Shown here piece by piece: positions 24,720 through 33,237 of a stretch of DNA of 64,000 nucleotides. The DNA comes from Granulicella mallensis (GTDB lineage Bacteria; Acidobacteriota; Terriglobia; Terriglobales; Acidobacteriaceae). A program made the translations under genes and the position numbers. Within the stretch, counting starts at the first letter, position 1; every line of letters starts with the position of its first letter. A model generated the notes under the pieces. The model was given only the letters and a program-made list of their open reading frames with translations, was not told the DNA's origin and did not search any database. The stretch is from positions 222,826 through 286,825 of the forward strand of contig NZ_JACHIO010000007.1 of the NCBI RefSeq assembly GCF_014203225.1. The letters run 5' to 3'.

Positions 24720-25112
24720 ATAAATCAGAGGGTAGAGAGTAGATCAGAGAGTGTAGAGAGTAGAGGATAGAGTGTAGAGAGTAGAGGATAGAGTGTAGAG
24801 AGAGCACCCTAAACGCCGTTCTCTCTACTCTATGAAGTGGCACGGAACTCAGCCCCGAAGGGGCGACATATCCCAGCCTGGGGCGCAAGCTCCAGGGACA
24901 AAGTCACACAACAAATCGAGGGCAGAAGGCCCGGCATATCTCGTCTGCACTGGCGAGATATATCGGGCTTTCAGCCCTCATCCATCATCCGATCCGTTAC
25001 CTGGGGCTTGCGCCCCAGGCTGGGATATACCGCCCCTTTGGGGCTGGGTCGCTGCTGGTTCGATATGGTAGGTTGTCGTCTACACTCTATCCTCTACTCT
25101 CTACACTCTGCC
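24720..25112. repeat. Repeat-packed gap between pgm and the S1/P1 nuclease gene
   Basis: No gene. From about 24725 to 24830 there is a tandem array of AGAGTAGAGGATAGAGTGTAG-like units (about 21 bp). A family-1 hairpin repeat occupies about 24836-25065. At about 25078-25112 the same AGAGTAGAGG units return in the opposite direction. The hairpin repeat is thus framed by inverted copies of the short array. Confidence 0.85.
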
Positions 25113-26090
25113 CTACTGAGGTCCGTGATACTCCTCCACCGGATCGGCGCTGTGGATCCAGGCGGAGTAGATGAGGTCGCGGAGTTCGATGGCTCCGGCG
25201 GCCAGGCGCTCCTCGGCGAAGGTTTTGGCTTCCGGTGTGCCCGCTTCGGTAAAGCCGCCGGTCTTCTCGATCTGGTAGGTCTTTTCGACGAAGCTGTTGG
25301 TGTGGCGCAGATAGTTGAGATAGCTGGTCCACTCATCATCGATGGGTTTGGGCTGGGTTGCGGCGACCAGTGGAGCAACGTCGGCAGGCTTGACGTTCGC
25401 TGAGACGTAGATGCTCTCGAAGAGGGAGTGGATCTTGTGGTCGGTGGTGTAGCCGTTGGGATTGGGGCCGGTCCAGCCGTTGTACTGGATGGTCGTATGC
25501 AAGGGCTGCGAGCCGTCACCTACATAGTGGCCGAGCCAGCCCGCTTCGAAGAGGATGATTGTTTTAACGGGTGCGGTGTCCTTGTTGGCGGCGACGAGCT
25601 TACGGTACTCGCGGAGGTCGGTCTTCAGGCGTTGCCAGACCTCCTCTACCTGCCAGGGCTGCAGTCCGACGTTCTCTTTGAGTACGACGTCTGGGTGCTT
25701 CGGCTGCGCGGCGGCAAGCGCACGGAGAAAGTCGTAACGCTCTTTGGGGAAGCTATAACCGGCGATGCAGTTGGGTGTGCCTTCTGCGCAGGGAGTTGCC
25801 GCGTAGATGGCCTCTTCGTAGTCGAAGAAGTGGTCGGGCGATTGGGTGTCGCTGAGTTCTTTTTCGTTGCGGCCCTTCCAGCGGTCGGGCTCGGGGCCGA
25901 GGTACTCCATGGTGTCGAGTGCGTTACCGTTGCGCAGGAACGCGGGGACGTCAGACGGCAGATACTGTGCGGCGAGACGGTTAATCATCATGTGACCGTC
26001 GCGTCCCCAGGCCCAGGCGGGCTGTGCGGCGAGGACGCTGAGGAGGGAAGTCGCGACGGCGACGCGGGTGAAGGCGGAGAGCTTTTGCAT
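25113..26090 (-). CDS. Secreted S1/P1-family zinc nuclease
   Basis: A 325-residue exported nuclease that cleaves single-stranded nucleic acids (family knowledge). The signal peptide ends AQPAWA, so mature Trp28 is at the N-terminus, as required for zinc binding in this family. The mature start WGRDGHMMINRLAA keeps the WGxxGH motif. Later EAGWLGHYVGDGSQPLHTT supplies the HxxxD zinc ligands and LHTT a further His. The central PNCIAGYSFPKE stretch carries two Cys with the preceding TPCAEG. It could help scavenge nucleic acid phosphate or nucleosides; this is inference. Confidence 0.92.
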   Translation of the reverse strand: MQKLSAFTRVAVATSLLSVLAAQPAWAWGRDGHMMINRLAAQYLPSDVPAFLRNGNALDTMEYLGPEPDRWKGRNEKELSDTQSPDHFFDYEEAIYAATPCAEGTPNCIAGYSFPKERYDFLRALAAAQPKHPDVVLKENVGLQPWQVEEVWQRLKTDLREYRKLVAANKDTAPVKTIILFEAGWLGHYVGDGSQPLHTTIQYNGWTGPNPNGYTTDHKIHSLFESIYVSANVKPADVAPLVAATQPKPIDDEWTSYLNYLRHTNSFVEKTYQIEKTGGFTEAGTPEAKTFAEERLAAGAIELRDLIYSAWIHSADPVEEYHGPQ

Positions 26091-26114
26091 AATGGGCAGT
26101 ATACGGATGAGGTG

Positions 26115-26395
26115 TTAATGGAGTTGCTGTTGCTTTTCTGGTTTGTCATTCCGAGCGAAGCGAGTGAATCTGCTTTCTCCCGCTTTTAACCCATGCCGGT
26201 ACAAGCTATGCCACTTAGTTCCTATGTGCGATTTCTAGGTGGTACGAACAAAGAACGGGAGACAGCAGGTTCGCTCGCTGCGCTCGGAATGACAACCAGA
26301 AAGGCAAGAGCAACGACAAAAGCAAAAGCAAAAGCAAAGGCAGATTCCCTGCGGGAATGACAAGCCAGAAAAGCAAGGGCAACAGCAACAGTGAT
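26115..26395. repeat. Family-2 repeats between nuclease and pncB
   Basis: The gap 26091-26403 contains no gene. It has inverted copies of the family-2 block: TTGTCATTCCGAGCGAAGCG near 26140 and its complement near 26260-26400. The block includes CAAGAGCAACGACAAAAGC and short AAAGC iterations, and ends with CAGATTCCCTGCGGGAATGA. Confidence 0.8.
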
Positions 26396-26403
26396 GGTGA
26401 CCG

Positions 26404-27738
26404 CTACACCAGCACTGGTTCTTCTGCCGGCACAGGACTGCCGAAGACTCTGCGATAGCGCTCGATCTCTTCGACGGGCCCGGTAGCCTTGCTGGCGTTG
26501 TCCGAGAGCTTGACCGTGGGCCGGCCGTCCGCGCTGGTGACCTTGCACACCAGGCTGATCGGCTCGAAGGTATCTTCGCCGCGTGGGTGGCAGTCGCGAA
26601 AGTCGTTGGTCAGCAGGGTGCCCCAGCCGGCGCTGAAGCGGATGCGGCCGTTGAAGTACTCGTGCAGGCTGATGATAGTGTCGACGTCGAGGCCGTCGCT
26701 CGCGATGAGACGCTTGGTGCGCGGGTTCTGGCCGCGCTGCACCAGCCAGGCGATGTACTCGTCGCCGGCGACGAAGGGATCTTTCGAATCGATGCGTTCG
26801 CCGGTCCAGCCTGCTACCCAGTCGGGCGCGCCTTGCAGAAATTGCGTGGTGCCGAAGGTGTCGGGCAGCATGATGAGCAGCTCGTTGCCGTAGCTCTTTG
26901 CCCAGAGTTCGAGCACCTGATATTGCGAGGCGCGCAGCTCTTCATCCGAGCCGCGCGAGGCCATGGCGGCCATCGCCATGGGCAACTCATGCGCGTTGGT
27001 GCCGATGGCTTCGAGATCGTGCTTGTAGGCGAGCGCGGTGTTGGAGGTTCCGCTGAAGCGATCCGTCGTGTGAATGGCATTGCGGGTGTTGAGCGCCTGG
27101 GCGGCTGCCTGCACGCAGTACTCCTGCCAGAGGAAGCTGTGGCGGCGGCGGGTGCCGAAGTCGGAGAGGCGAAGGCCCTCGACGGCGCGCAGCTTTTCGA
27201 TCTTGTTCCAGAGCCGCGTCTTGGCGCGCGCATAGAGGACGTCGAGTTCGATCTCGGAGAGCTCGGCCAGGGCGGCGCGGGTCTTCATCTCGCTGACGAT
27301 GGCGAGCGAATAGACCTCCCACAGGGTGACCTCGGTCCACAGGCCCGAGAAACGGATAACGAGCTGGCCGTCGTGCTCGTGGATCTCGTAGTCGCTGAGG
27401 CGGAAGTCGTGCTCGAGCCAGTCGAGGAAGGCGGGCTGGAAGATCTGGCGCACGCCGTAGAACGTGTTGCCGGCCAGCCAGACGAGTTCGGACCGGCGCA
27501 GGCGCAGGCCGCGTACGTGCTCCAGTTGCTCGCGCAGGGCGTCGGCGGAGATGCGCTCGGCGAGCTTCACCTTCAAGGTGCGGTTGTGGATCTCGCTGGT
27601 TACCGAAACCTGGGGAAAGTTCTTCCAGATGAACTGCAGCATCAGCAGCTTGTAGAAGTCCGTGTCGAGCAGCGAACGCACGATCGGGTCGAGTTTCCAG
27701 TTGTGATTGTGCGCGCGTTCGGCGAAGTTCACGTTCAT
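26404..27738 (-). CDS. pncB: Nicotinate phosphoribosyltransferase
   Basis: Converts nicotinate and PRPP to nicotinate mononucleotide, feeding NAD salvage. The first conserved residues are MNVNFAERAHNHNWKLDP, encoded from the ATG at 27738; more distal in-frame starts up to 27864 are unconserved and not used (444 residues). Motifs include LLDTDFYKLLMLQFIW, the FSGTSNTALAYKHD region around the phosphorylated His loop, GTNAHELPMAMAAM and DVDTIISLHEYF. The gene is divergent from the membrane protein/XRE operon. Confidence 0.93.
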   Translation of the reverse strand: MNVNFAERAHNHNWKLDPIVRSLLDTDFYKLLMLQFIWKNFPQVSVTSEIHNRTLKVKLAERISADALREQLEHVRGLRLRRSELVWLAGNTFYGVRQIFQPAFLDWLEHDFRLSDYEIHEHDGQLVIRFSGLWTEVTLWEVYSLAIVSEMKTRAALAELSEIELDVLYARAKTRLWNKIEKLRAVEGLRLSDFGTRRRHSFLWQEYCVQAAAQALNTRNAIHTTDRFSGTSNTALAYKHDLEAIGTNAHELPMAMAAMASRGSDEELRASQYQVLELWAKSYGNELLIMLPDTFGTTQFLQGAPDWVAGWTGERIDSKDPFVAGDEYIAWLVQRGQNPRTKRLIASDGLDVDTIISLHEYFNGRIRFSAGWGTLLTNDFRDCHPRGEDTFEPISLVCKVTSADGRPTVKLSDNASKATGPVEEIERYRRVFGSPVPAEEPVLV

Positions 27739-27807
27739 ATCAGTTCCAAGCCTAATCATGTGCGAGCGGGAAACCAAATGAGTTTGGAAATTTTTAGACA
27801 AGGTGGC

Positions 27808-27847
27808 TTGACATGACAAGGAAACCTTACGTAAAGTGAGCTTGTCA
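27808..27847 (+). promoter_or_regulatory. Promoter with overlapping inverted repeat for the membrane protein/XRE operon
   Basis: TTGACA (27808-27813) and TAAAGT (27832-27837) are spaced by 18 nt. The inverted repeat TGACAAG (27814-27820) and CTTGTCA (27841-27847) straddles the -10 region. It is a plausible operator for the XRE regulator encoded downstream. Confidence 0.5.
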
Positions 27848-27867
27848 TTAGGACAAGGAGACAAGAC

Positions 27868-28275
27868 ATGCTAAGTCCCGCAGCACGGAAGTACAGGAAG
27901 ACCAGTTTTATGGTTCTGGCCGGATACCTGGTCTTGTTTCCGGCAGCCAGTTATGTTGCCGATCGGATCCACCCTACAGGTGTCGTGCTATGGATGCTGG
28001 CGGTCCTGCCGGTGCTCCCGGTCCTTGGTGTTATGTCGCTGATGGGCCAATATCTGCGGGACGAAAAGGATGGGTATAAGCGTGATCTCGCCGTTCGCTG
28101 TCTTCTATGGGGAACCGCAGGAATGATGATCGTGCATCTGTTTTCGGGCTACCTGCGCCTCTTCGGTTGGAAGGGGCAGTTATTTCCGTTTTGTGAGCTT
28201 TTTGTGTTCGGGGGATTCATGCTGGCCGCGAAGATCTCGTACCGCATGTCGAACCGGGTGCCTGCCGATGAATAA
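27868..28275 (+). CDS. Four-helix inner-membrane protein, partner of XRE regulator
   Basis: A 135-residue hydrophobic protein with four predicted membrane helices, including FMVLAGYLVLFPAASYVA, VVLWMLAVLPVLPVLGVM and FCELFVFGGFMLAAKI. AAGGAG lies upstream of the ATG. The end of the gene overlaps the start of the XRE gene by 8 bp, so the two are co-translated. Small membrane-protein/XRE pairs are common in bacteria; the role is unknown. I do not recognise a named family. Confidence 0.75.
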   Translation: MLSPAARKYRKTSFMVLAGYLVLFPAASYVADRIHPTGVVLWMLAVLPVLPVLGVMSLMGQYLRDEKDGYKRDLAVRCLLWGTAGMMIVHLFSGYLRLFGWKGQLFPFCELFVFGGFMLAAKISYRMSNRVPADE

Positions 28276-28462
28276 CCGGCTGCGAGTCTTGCGGGCGGAG
28301 AAAGGGTGGTCGCAGGCCGATCTGGCGGACAGGCTGGAGGTCTCGCGGCAATCGGTGAACGCCATCGAGACGGGGAAGTACGATCCGTCGCTGCCGCTGG
28401 CGTTTCGGATTGCGCGGCTGTTTAGCCAGCGGATTGAAGAGATCTTCGAAGACGACGCGTGA
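28268..28462 (+). CDS. XRE-family small transcriptional regulator
   Basis: A 64-residue stand-alone helix-turn-helix of the YozG/Xre type: MNNRLRVLRAEKGWSQADLA, then VSRQSVNAIETGKYDPSL and a short EEIFEDDA tail. It is preceded by the membrane protein gene in overlapping frames (ATG at 28268). The likely operator is the inverted repeat at 27814-27847. The protein has no sensory domain, so a signal may come through the membrane protein or by autoregulation. Confidence 0.9.
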   Translation: MNNRLRVLRAEKGWSQADLADRLEVSRQSVNAIETGKYDPSLPLAFRIARLFSQRIEEIFEDDA

Positions 28463-28537
28463 CAAATGTCAGGTCGCTTTGCTGACACGCTCCACTAACG
28501 ACCGAATTATGAACCTATCAGGCTAAGGAGAATGGAA

Positions 28538-28723
28538 ATGATAAGCATCAACCGCAAGTGGTCTACTGAGTTGCGCCTGGCTTATATCGCTATTTTGTTC
28601 TTCATCATGGCCCAGTATGTGGTGAATGAAAGGCCGTGGGACCATATCTTTCGCATCGCGGGCCTGCTCACTTATATTGCGTCGATGTTCTTAGCTCTAC
28701 ACAAGCAGCGCCGCAATTTATAA
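28538..28723 (+). CDS. Small two-helix membrane protein
   Basis: A 61-residue protein with two hydrophobic stretches (LAYIAILFFIMAQYVV and AGLLTYIASMFLAL). It follows the XRE gene by 75 bp, probably in the same operon. AGGAG at 28526-28530 is 7 nt from the ATG at 28538, so that start is preferred to the in-frame ATG at 28532. No family is recognised. Confidence 0.65.
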   Translation: MISINRKWSTELRLAYIAILFFIMAQYVVNERPWDHIFRIAGLLTYIASMFLALHKQRRNL

Positions 28724-28757
28724 CGAATTTTTCCATCCTAATGAAGGGAATCAAATC

Positions 28758-29660
28758 ATGAAAATCTTTCGTGTTCTCGTTATGCTGGCCTTTGTTCTCG
28801 GTGGTATCGCCCTGCTTTGTGCGCCATCGCATGCCCAGGGGCCGAAATCTTTTACGCCAACGCGTTTTACGGTTGTGGATCAGGGAACCGCGAGCAAGCC
28901 CGATGTGATTTTGATTCCGGGGCTCTCAAGTTCGCGTGCGGTTTGGGACGCGGAGGCCAAGCTGCTGGCCCCGAACTACCGGCTGCACCTGGTACAGGTG
29001 GACGGCTTCGCCGGTGCGCCTTCGGGACCGAATATGAGCGGGCCGATGCTGGGTCCTATCGTCGAAGAGCTGCATAGCTATATCGTCGCGGGCAAGATAC
29101 ACCCGGTGGTGATAGGGCACTCGCTGGGCGGGTTGCTGACGTTGATGCTGGCGGACAAGTATCCGGGCGATGTAGCGAAGATCGTCATCGTGGACGCGCT
29201 GCCGTATTACGCAGTGCTGGTCGATCCAACGGCAACCGTGGCGAATATCAAGCCACAGGCGGATGCGATGGGAAAGCAGATACTGGCGATGCCTGCAGCC
29301 CAATTCAACATGATGGCCCCGCTCATGGCTGCGCAGATGGTGAAAAATCCCGAAGCGCAGAAGCTGGTGGCGGCAAGCTCAGGCACGACCGACCGCGCCG
29401 TGATGGTGAACGCGATGGTGGAAGACCTGCAGACCGATCTGCGCGGCGATGTGGTGACGATCAAAACGCCTGCACTCATGCTGTATGCGATTGACGCCAG
29501 CCTGCAACAGCCTGATCCGGTGAAGTATGAAGCGCTGGTGAAAGACTCTTATAAGTCGATGCCGAATGTGAAGCTAGTGCGGATCGACGACTCGCGGCAC
29601 TTCATCATGTACGACCAGCCGGAGAAGTTTGACGCAGCGGTGGAGAGCTTTTTGAAGTAG
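28758..29660 (+). CDS. Secreted alpha/beta hydrolase
   Basis: A 300-residue protein with a signal peptide ending near CAPSHAQ. The fold signatures are DVILIPGLSSSRAVWDAEA (oxyanion strand), the nucleophile elbow VIGHSLGG with Ser122, and RIDDSRHFIMYDQP near the C-terminus supplying the likely catalytic His. Family members hydrolyse diverse esters or lactones; the substrate is unknown. It lies 35 bp after the small membrane protein and could be in the same transcript. Confidence 0.9.
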   Translation: MKIFRVLVMLAFVLGGIALLCAPSHAQGPKSFTPTRFTVVDQGTASKPDVILIPGLSSSRAVWDAEAKLLAPNYRLHLVQVDGFAGAPSGPNMSGPMLGPIVEELHSYIVAGKIHPVVIGHSLGGLLTLMLADKYPGDVAKIVIVDALPYYAVLVDPTATVANIKPQADAMGKQILAMPAAQFNMMAPLMAAQMVKNPEAQKLVAASSGTTDRAVMVNAMVEDLQTDLRGDVVTIKTPALMLYAIDASLQQPDPVKYEALVKDSYKSMPNVKLVRIDDSRHFIMYDQPEKFDAAVESFLK

Positions 29661-30050
29661 GCAAAGGGCCCAGGTTTAGGGCTCAGGGTTTAGAAGACGG
29701 CCGAGGACGACCTATCGTGCAGTTGAGATAGATCGCCCCTTTGGGGTTGGGGAGATGCCTGGCAGATTACCTATTTTGTCTACCCCCAGAGGCGTCATCC
29801 TGAGCGGAGCGCCTCGCGCCTTTTGCGAGGGGTGGAGTCGAAGGACCCCGAGGGGCTTGACCCCACCCGAGCTGTCGGGACCTTTTCCAGCACGAAAGCC
29901 CGGGCTCGAGCGTTCGAGGTAGAAAAGGGGTGAAGGGCATGGGCAGGATGGTGAACCTCGGGGTCCTTCGGTCCTGAGCGTAGCCGAACGGACGCGTCCC
30001 CAAAAGCTGGGACGCTTCGCTCAGGATGACGATTCTGTGGGGAGATGAAA
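29661..30050. repeat. Repeat-rich gap before the deoxyhypusine-synthase-like gene
   Basis: The gap 29661-30297 holds no gene. It starts with a telomere-like GTTTAGGGCTCAGGGTTTAG block (29664-29702), then a partial family-1 hairpin repeat (about 29704-29765), then family-3 material with paired CGAAGGACCCCGAGG/GGTCCTTCG and CAGGATGACG blocks (29780-30030). The first block is repeated at 31364-31404 after the gene. Confidence 0.85.
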
Positions 30051-30297
30051 CAGAAGCTATGCGTGCATCGAGCTCGGTTGTGGTCTAAGACGAGGTCTTC
30101 GATGCTTCATTCAGATTTCAGGATGGGGTATCCCCTTTATTTTGCGCGAAGTTCTTCGATTTCAGGCAGTTGTGTTCTGAAAACAGGGGCTGGTATTTGA
30201 ACCTTGTATAGGGAAGATAGGCGCTGCTGGCTGTTTCCGTGAAATTCACAGAAATCCTTATCGATATTGGCTCAAACACGATATTCTGATAGTCAAC

Positions 30298-31362
30298 ATG
30301 CCTACGAAAAAAGAACTCCTCCAAGCTCAGATCCAACACATCGACATCAAGCAGCACAACGTTGTCGCGCTGGTCGATGCCATGGCATCCATGGCTTACA
30401 GCTCGCGCGATCTCGCGCGTGCAGCGAGCATCTACGACATGATGCTGCGCGATACCGAATGCGGTGTCATCCTTTGCCTCGCCGGTTCGATGGTCTCGGC
30501 CGGCCTGCAGAAGGTCATCGTCGACCTGGTGCGCAACAACATGGTCGACGCGATCGTCTCGACCGGCGCCAACATCGTCGATCAGGACTTCTTTGAGGCG
30601 CTCGGCTACCGGCACTACATCGCAGGCGAAGAGTACAAGTACGGTGCGGGCGATGCCGAGCTTCGCGACCTGGCCATCGATCGCATCTATGACACGTTCA
30701 TCGACGAGGACGAGCTGCGCATCTGCGACGCCGCGACCGAGAAGATTACGAACTCCCTGGAGACGCGGCCCTACTCCTCGCGCGAGTTCATCGCCGAGAT
30801 GGGCGCTTACCTGAAGAAGAACGGCCGCACGCCGGAGAACGGCAACAACGACTCGATCGTGTTGGCGTGCTACGAAAAAGACGTGCCCATCTTCTGCCCG
30901 GCGTTCTCGGACTGCTCCGCGGGCTTTGGTCTGGTGGCGCATCAGCATGCGCGCCGCGGCAAGCCGGTGGTTTCGATCGACTCGGCCAAGGACTTCTACG
31001 AGCTGACGCAGTTGAAGATTGCGAATCCGACGACCGGCCTGTTGATGCTCGGCGGCGGCGTACCGAAGAACTTTGCGCAGGATATTGTGGTTGCGGCGGA
31101 CATTCTCGGTGTTGAGGCTTCGATGCACAAGTACGCTATCCAGATCACGGTAGCCGATGCGCGCGACGGTGCTCTCTCCGGTTCGACGCTGAAGGAAGCC
31201 AGCTCGTGGGGCAAGGTCGACCTGACCTATGAGCAGATGGTGTTCGCCGAGGCGACGATCGCGTTCCCGCTGATCGCTGCGTATGCCTACCATAAGAATG
31301 GATTTGCAGAGCGCACGGGCAAGCTGTTTGCTCAGGTGCTGGTGGAGCCGGTAACGGCGTAA
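30298..31362 (+). CDS. Deoxyhypusine-synthase-family protein (bacterial)
   Basis: A 354-residue NAD-dependent enzyme homologous to archaeal/eukaryotic deoxyhypusine synthase. The cofactor-binding segment reads CGVILCLAGSMVSAGLQK. Its SWGK motif carries Lys306, matching the lysine that forms the enzyme-intermediate imine in the family. Bacteria lack eIF5A, so a bacterial member probably transfers the aminobutyl group to another acceptor (for example in polyamine synthesis); this is inference. The gene is flanked by direct copies of a 38-bp telomere-like repeat and by hairpin repeats, so it is isolated from other genes. The ATG is only weakly supported by a ribosome-binding site. Confidence 0.88.
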   Translation: MPTKKELLQAQIQHIDIKQHNVVALVDAMASMAYSSRDLARAASIYDMMLRDTECGVILCLAGSMVSAGLQKVIVDLVRNNMVDAIVSTGANIVDQDFFEALGYRHYIAGEEYKYGAGDAELRDLAIDRIYDTFIDEDELRICDAATEKITNSLETRPYSSREFIAEMGAYLKKNGRTPENGNNDSIVLACYEKDVPIFCPAFSDCSAGFGLVAHQHARRGKPVVSIDSAKDFYELTQLKIANPTTGLLMLGGGVPKNFAQDIVVAADILGVEASMHKYAIQITVADARDGALSGSTLKEASSWGKVDLTYEQMVFAEATIAFPLIAAYAYHKNGFAERTGKLFAQVLVEPVTA

Positions 31363-31363
31363 G

Positions 31364-31404
31364 GCAAAGGGCCCAGGGTTTAGGGCTCAGGGTTTAGAAG
31401 ACGG
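31364..31404. repeat. Telomere-like direct repeat, second copy
   Basis: GGGTTTAGGGCTCAGGGTTTAG plus flanking CAAAGGGCCCA and AAGACGGC; nearly identical to 29664-29702. The two copies bracket the repeats and the deoxyhypusine-synthase-like gene. A related GGGATTAGGGATCAGGG run occurs inside lhr at 45357-45390. Confidence 0.8.
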
Positions 31405-31529
31405 CAGGGCCTTTGGGCTCTGCCGTTTTGCTTTTTACGGTGGTGGCTGTAAAGCCAGTGTTTCATCTTTGGCGTGCATCTCTTGACGGATGCATCAACA
31501 CAAAATGGAGCGCAGAAGCTCACACGGCC

Positions 31530-31720
31530 ACAGATTAGAGTCCCGAAGGGGCGGTATATCCCAGCCCAGGGTGGTGACGCAAAGCGCGCCACAAACATTC
31601 GCATCGCGCTCGCGTCAAGGGTGGAGGCGGCTGGTGAGCGTACTTTGCTCGCCGTGTCGTTGGAACCCTGGGTTATGGCCCCCAGAAAAGATAGAGCCTG
31701 AAGGGGCGACCTATCGAGGG
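31530..31720. repeat. Dispersed hairpin repeat (family 1), copy e
   Basis: In the gap 31405-31960. It contains GGGGCGGTATATCCCAGCCC, GACGCAAAGCGCGCCACAAA, CGTCAAGGGTGGAGGCGGCT and AACCCTGGGTTATGG. Its middle (about 31574-31630) is the inverted complement of 33046-33104 on the far side of the HExxH gene. Confidence 0.8.
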
Positions 31721-31960
31721 TGTTACGAAACTCGTCGGGCCACCACTGCAGCTTGCTCATAACGGTTCATGGACGCGAAAACGACTGCCCATTGCGAATG
31801 CCGTGTTTAGCCCGCCCTCAAAGTCTCAAATGACGCCTATGAGCCTGTCCCCAAACTGTAGACTGCGGGAATACAGCATTTCCGAAGTTCACCGTCAGGT
31901 TACCCGCGCAGTCCTTTTGCCTAGATGTTTACTCAACGTTTGTTCCACGAAAGGTAGATC

Positions 31961-32989
31961 GTGCAACCCTCGACGCGACGCTTGACCTATATTCTGGCTT
32001 TTGTCTTTACTTTCTGTGTTCGCACTTCTGCGTTCGCCGAAGATCCTACACCGCCGCCTCCTGCCGATCCGCTGACGGCTACGATCCATACTGAAGACGC
32101 AGAGCGCTTCGCGAGGCTGTTCACCGCCACCAACGGAAACCCGTCCGCCGAGCAACTTCAGAAAGATTATCTAGATAAAGCTTCGTATGGTGTTGCTGTC
32201 TTTACGCCCTACCGCATACAAAACGCAGCACATTTGGCGGAGGCAATTGCGAGCGATAAATCTTCGTACGAGCACGCAATTCAGGATTGCCTGCCTCGCT
32301 TGAAGCAATACAACGCCGACCTCAGAGCAGTTTATCTCGCGATGCACGGACTGTACCCCGATAAATCTCTTCCGCAAATCTACGTTGTATTTGGCGCTGG
32401 TAATTCCGGCGGTACGGCTGGACCCAATGCACAGGTTCTGGGGCTGGAAGTCGTTTGCAAGATGAGTAGCGATACGCCTGACGGTCTGAGAACTACTCTT
32501 CGGCGGTTCTTCGCTCATGAAACAGTTCATACCCTTCAAAAAGATCCGACGGGCTCCGAAGCATCTCCTTTGCTGGCGAGTGTTCTAACGGAAGGTGGGG
32601 CTGACTTCGTCGCCTCTGTCGTAACGGGCGAAATACCAGGGCCGCAACGAGCGACCTGGGCTGCTCAACGTGAGGCGGACTTGTGGGCCCAGTTTCAGGA
32701 AGACATGCTGGCAACTCAGCCGCAGGTAAGCAAAGCCTCGCCCAAAACCGCGACGGAGGCTCTTCACAGGTGGATCAAGAACTACAATTCAGCGCCACCA
32801 GGTTGGCCTTTCGAAGTCGGCTACTGGGAGGGCATGCGCATCTGGCAATGCTATTACGAAGCTGCCACAGATAAGCATCAGGCGATGCGTGATGTGATCG
32901 ACGGGGACGATCCCGAATTAATTTTGCGGAAGAGTGGCTACAGCGGCGGTGCTTGCAGCAAATCACGTAACCTAAGTCCTCCCAACTGA
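31961..32989 (+). CDS. Secreted HExxH putative zinc metallopeptidase
   Basis: A 342-residue protein starting at GTG, with GAAAGG upstream. The signal peptide ends near TSAFAED. The core carries FFAHETVHTLQ, an HExxH zinc-binding motif, and downstream LTEGGADF with a possible third ligand Glu, as in DUF2268-like/gluzincin proteins. Aromatic-rich PPGWPFEVGYWEGMRIWQ follows. The exact family is not certain. Codon choice is visibly less GC-rich than in its neighbours, and family-1 repeats in inverted orientation lie on both sides, so acquisition by transfer is possible. Confidence 0.7.
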   Translation: MQPSTRRLTYILAFVFTFCVRTSAFAEDPTPPPPADPLTATIHTEDAERFARLFTATNGNPSAEQLQKDYLDKASYGVAVFTPYRIQNAAHLAEAIASDKSSYEHAIQDCLPRLKQYNADLRAVYLAMHGLYPDKSLPQIYVVFGAGNSGGTAGPNAQVLGLEVVCKMSSDTPDGLRTTLRRFFAHETVHTLQKDPTGSEASPLLASVLTEGGADFVASVVTGEIPGPQRATWAAQREADLWAQFQEDMLATQPQVSKASPKTATEALHRWIKNYNSAPPGWPFEVGYWEGMRIWQCYYEAATDKHQAMRDVIDGDDPELILRKSGYSGGACSKSRNLSPPN

Positions 32990-33039
32990 TGGGTGACTGA
33001 AACGCACATTCGCTTTGGATGGGCGATCTGGAACCACGT

Positions 33040-33160
33040 GAATAAAGCCTCCACCCTTGACGCAGAGCACGATGCGAATGTTTGTGGCGCGCTTTGCGTC
33101 ACCACCCTGGGTTGGGATATGCCGCCCCTTTGGGCTTGTACCCGTGGTCGTTTGAGCCTC
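33040..33160. repeat. Dispersed hairpin repeat (family 1), copy f
   Basis: Inverted counterpart of the copy at 31530: GCCTCCACCCTTGACGC, GATGCGAATGTTTGTGGCGC and CACCCTGGGTTGGGATATG, ending GCCGCCCCTTTGGGCT. Lies between the HExxH gene and udk. Confidence 0.8.
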
Positions 33161-33237
33161 TGTGCTCTATCGGATGTTGATGTCGGTGCTTATCAGGCGC
33201 ACATTGAAGATAGGGTGCCCGGACTGTTACCTCTTCG

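Noticed and set aside
24720..24835. Possible CRISPR-like array
   Set aside because: Units are tandem and without distinct spacers of constant length, and no cas genes are near.
29767..30003. 78-codon minus-strand frame beginning MGTRPFGYAQDRRTPRF
   Set aside because: It is entirely inside the family-3 repeat, whose chance translation it is.
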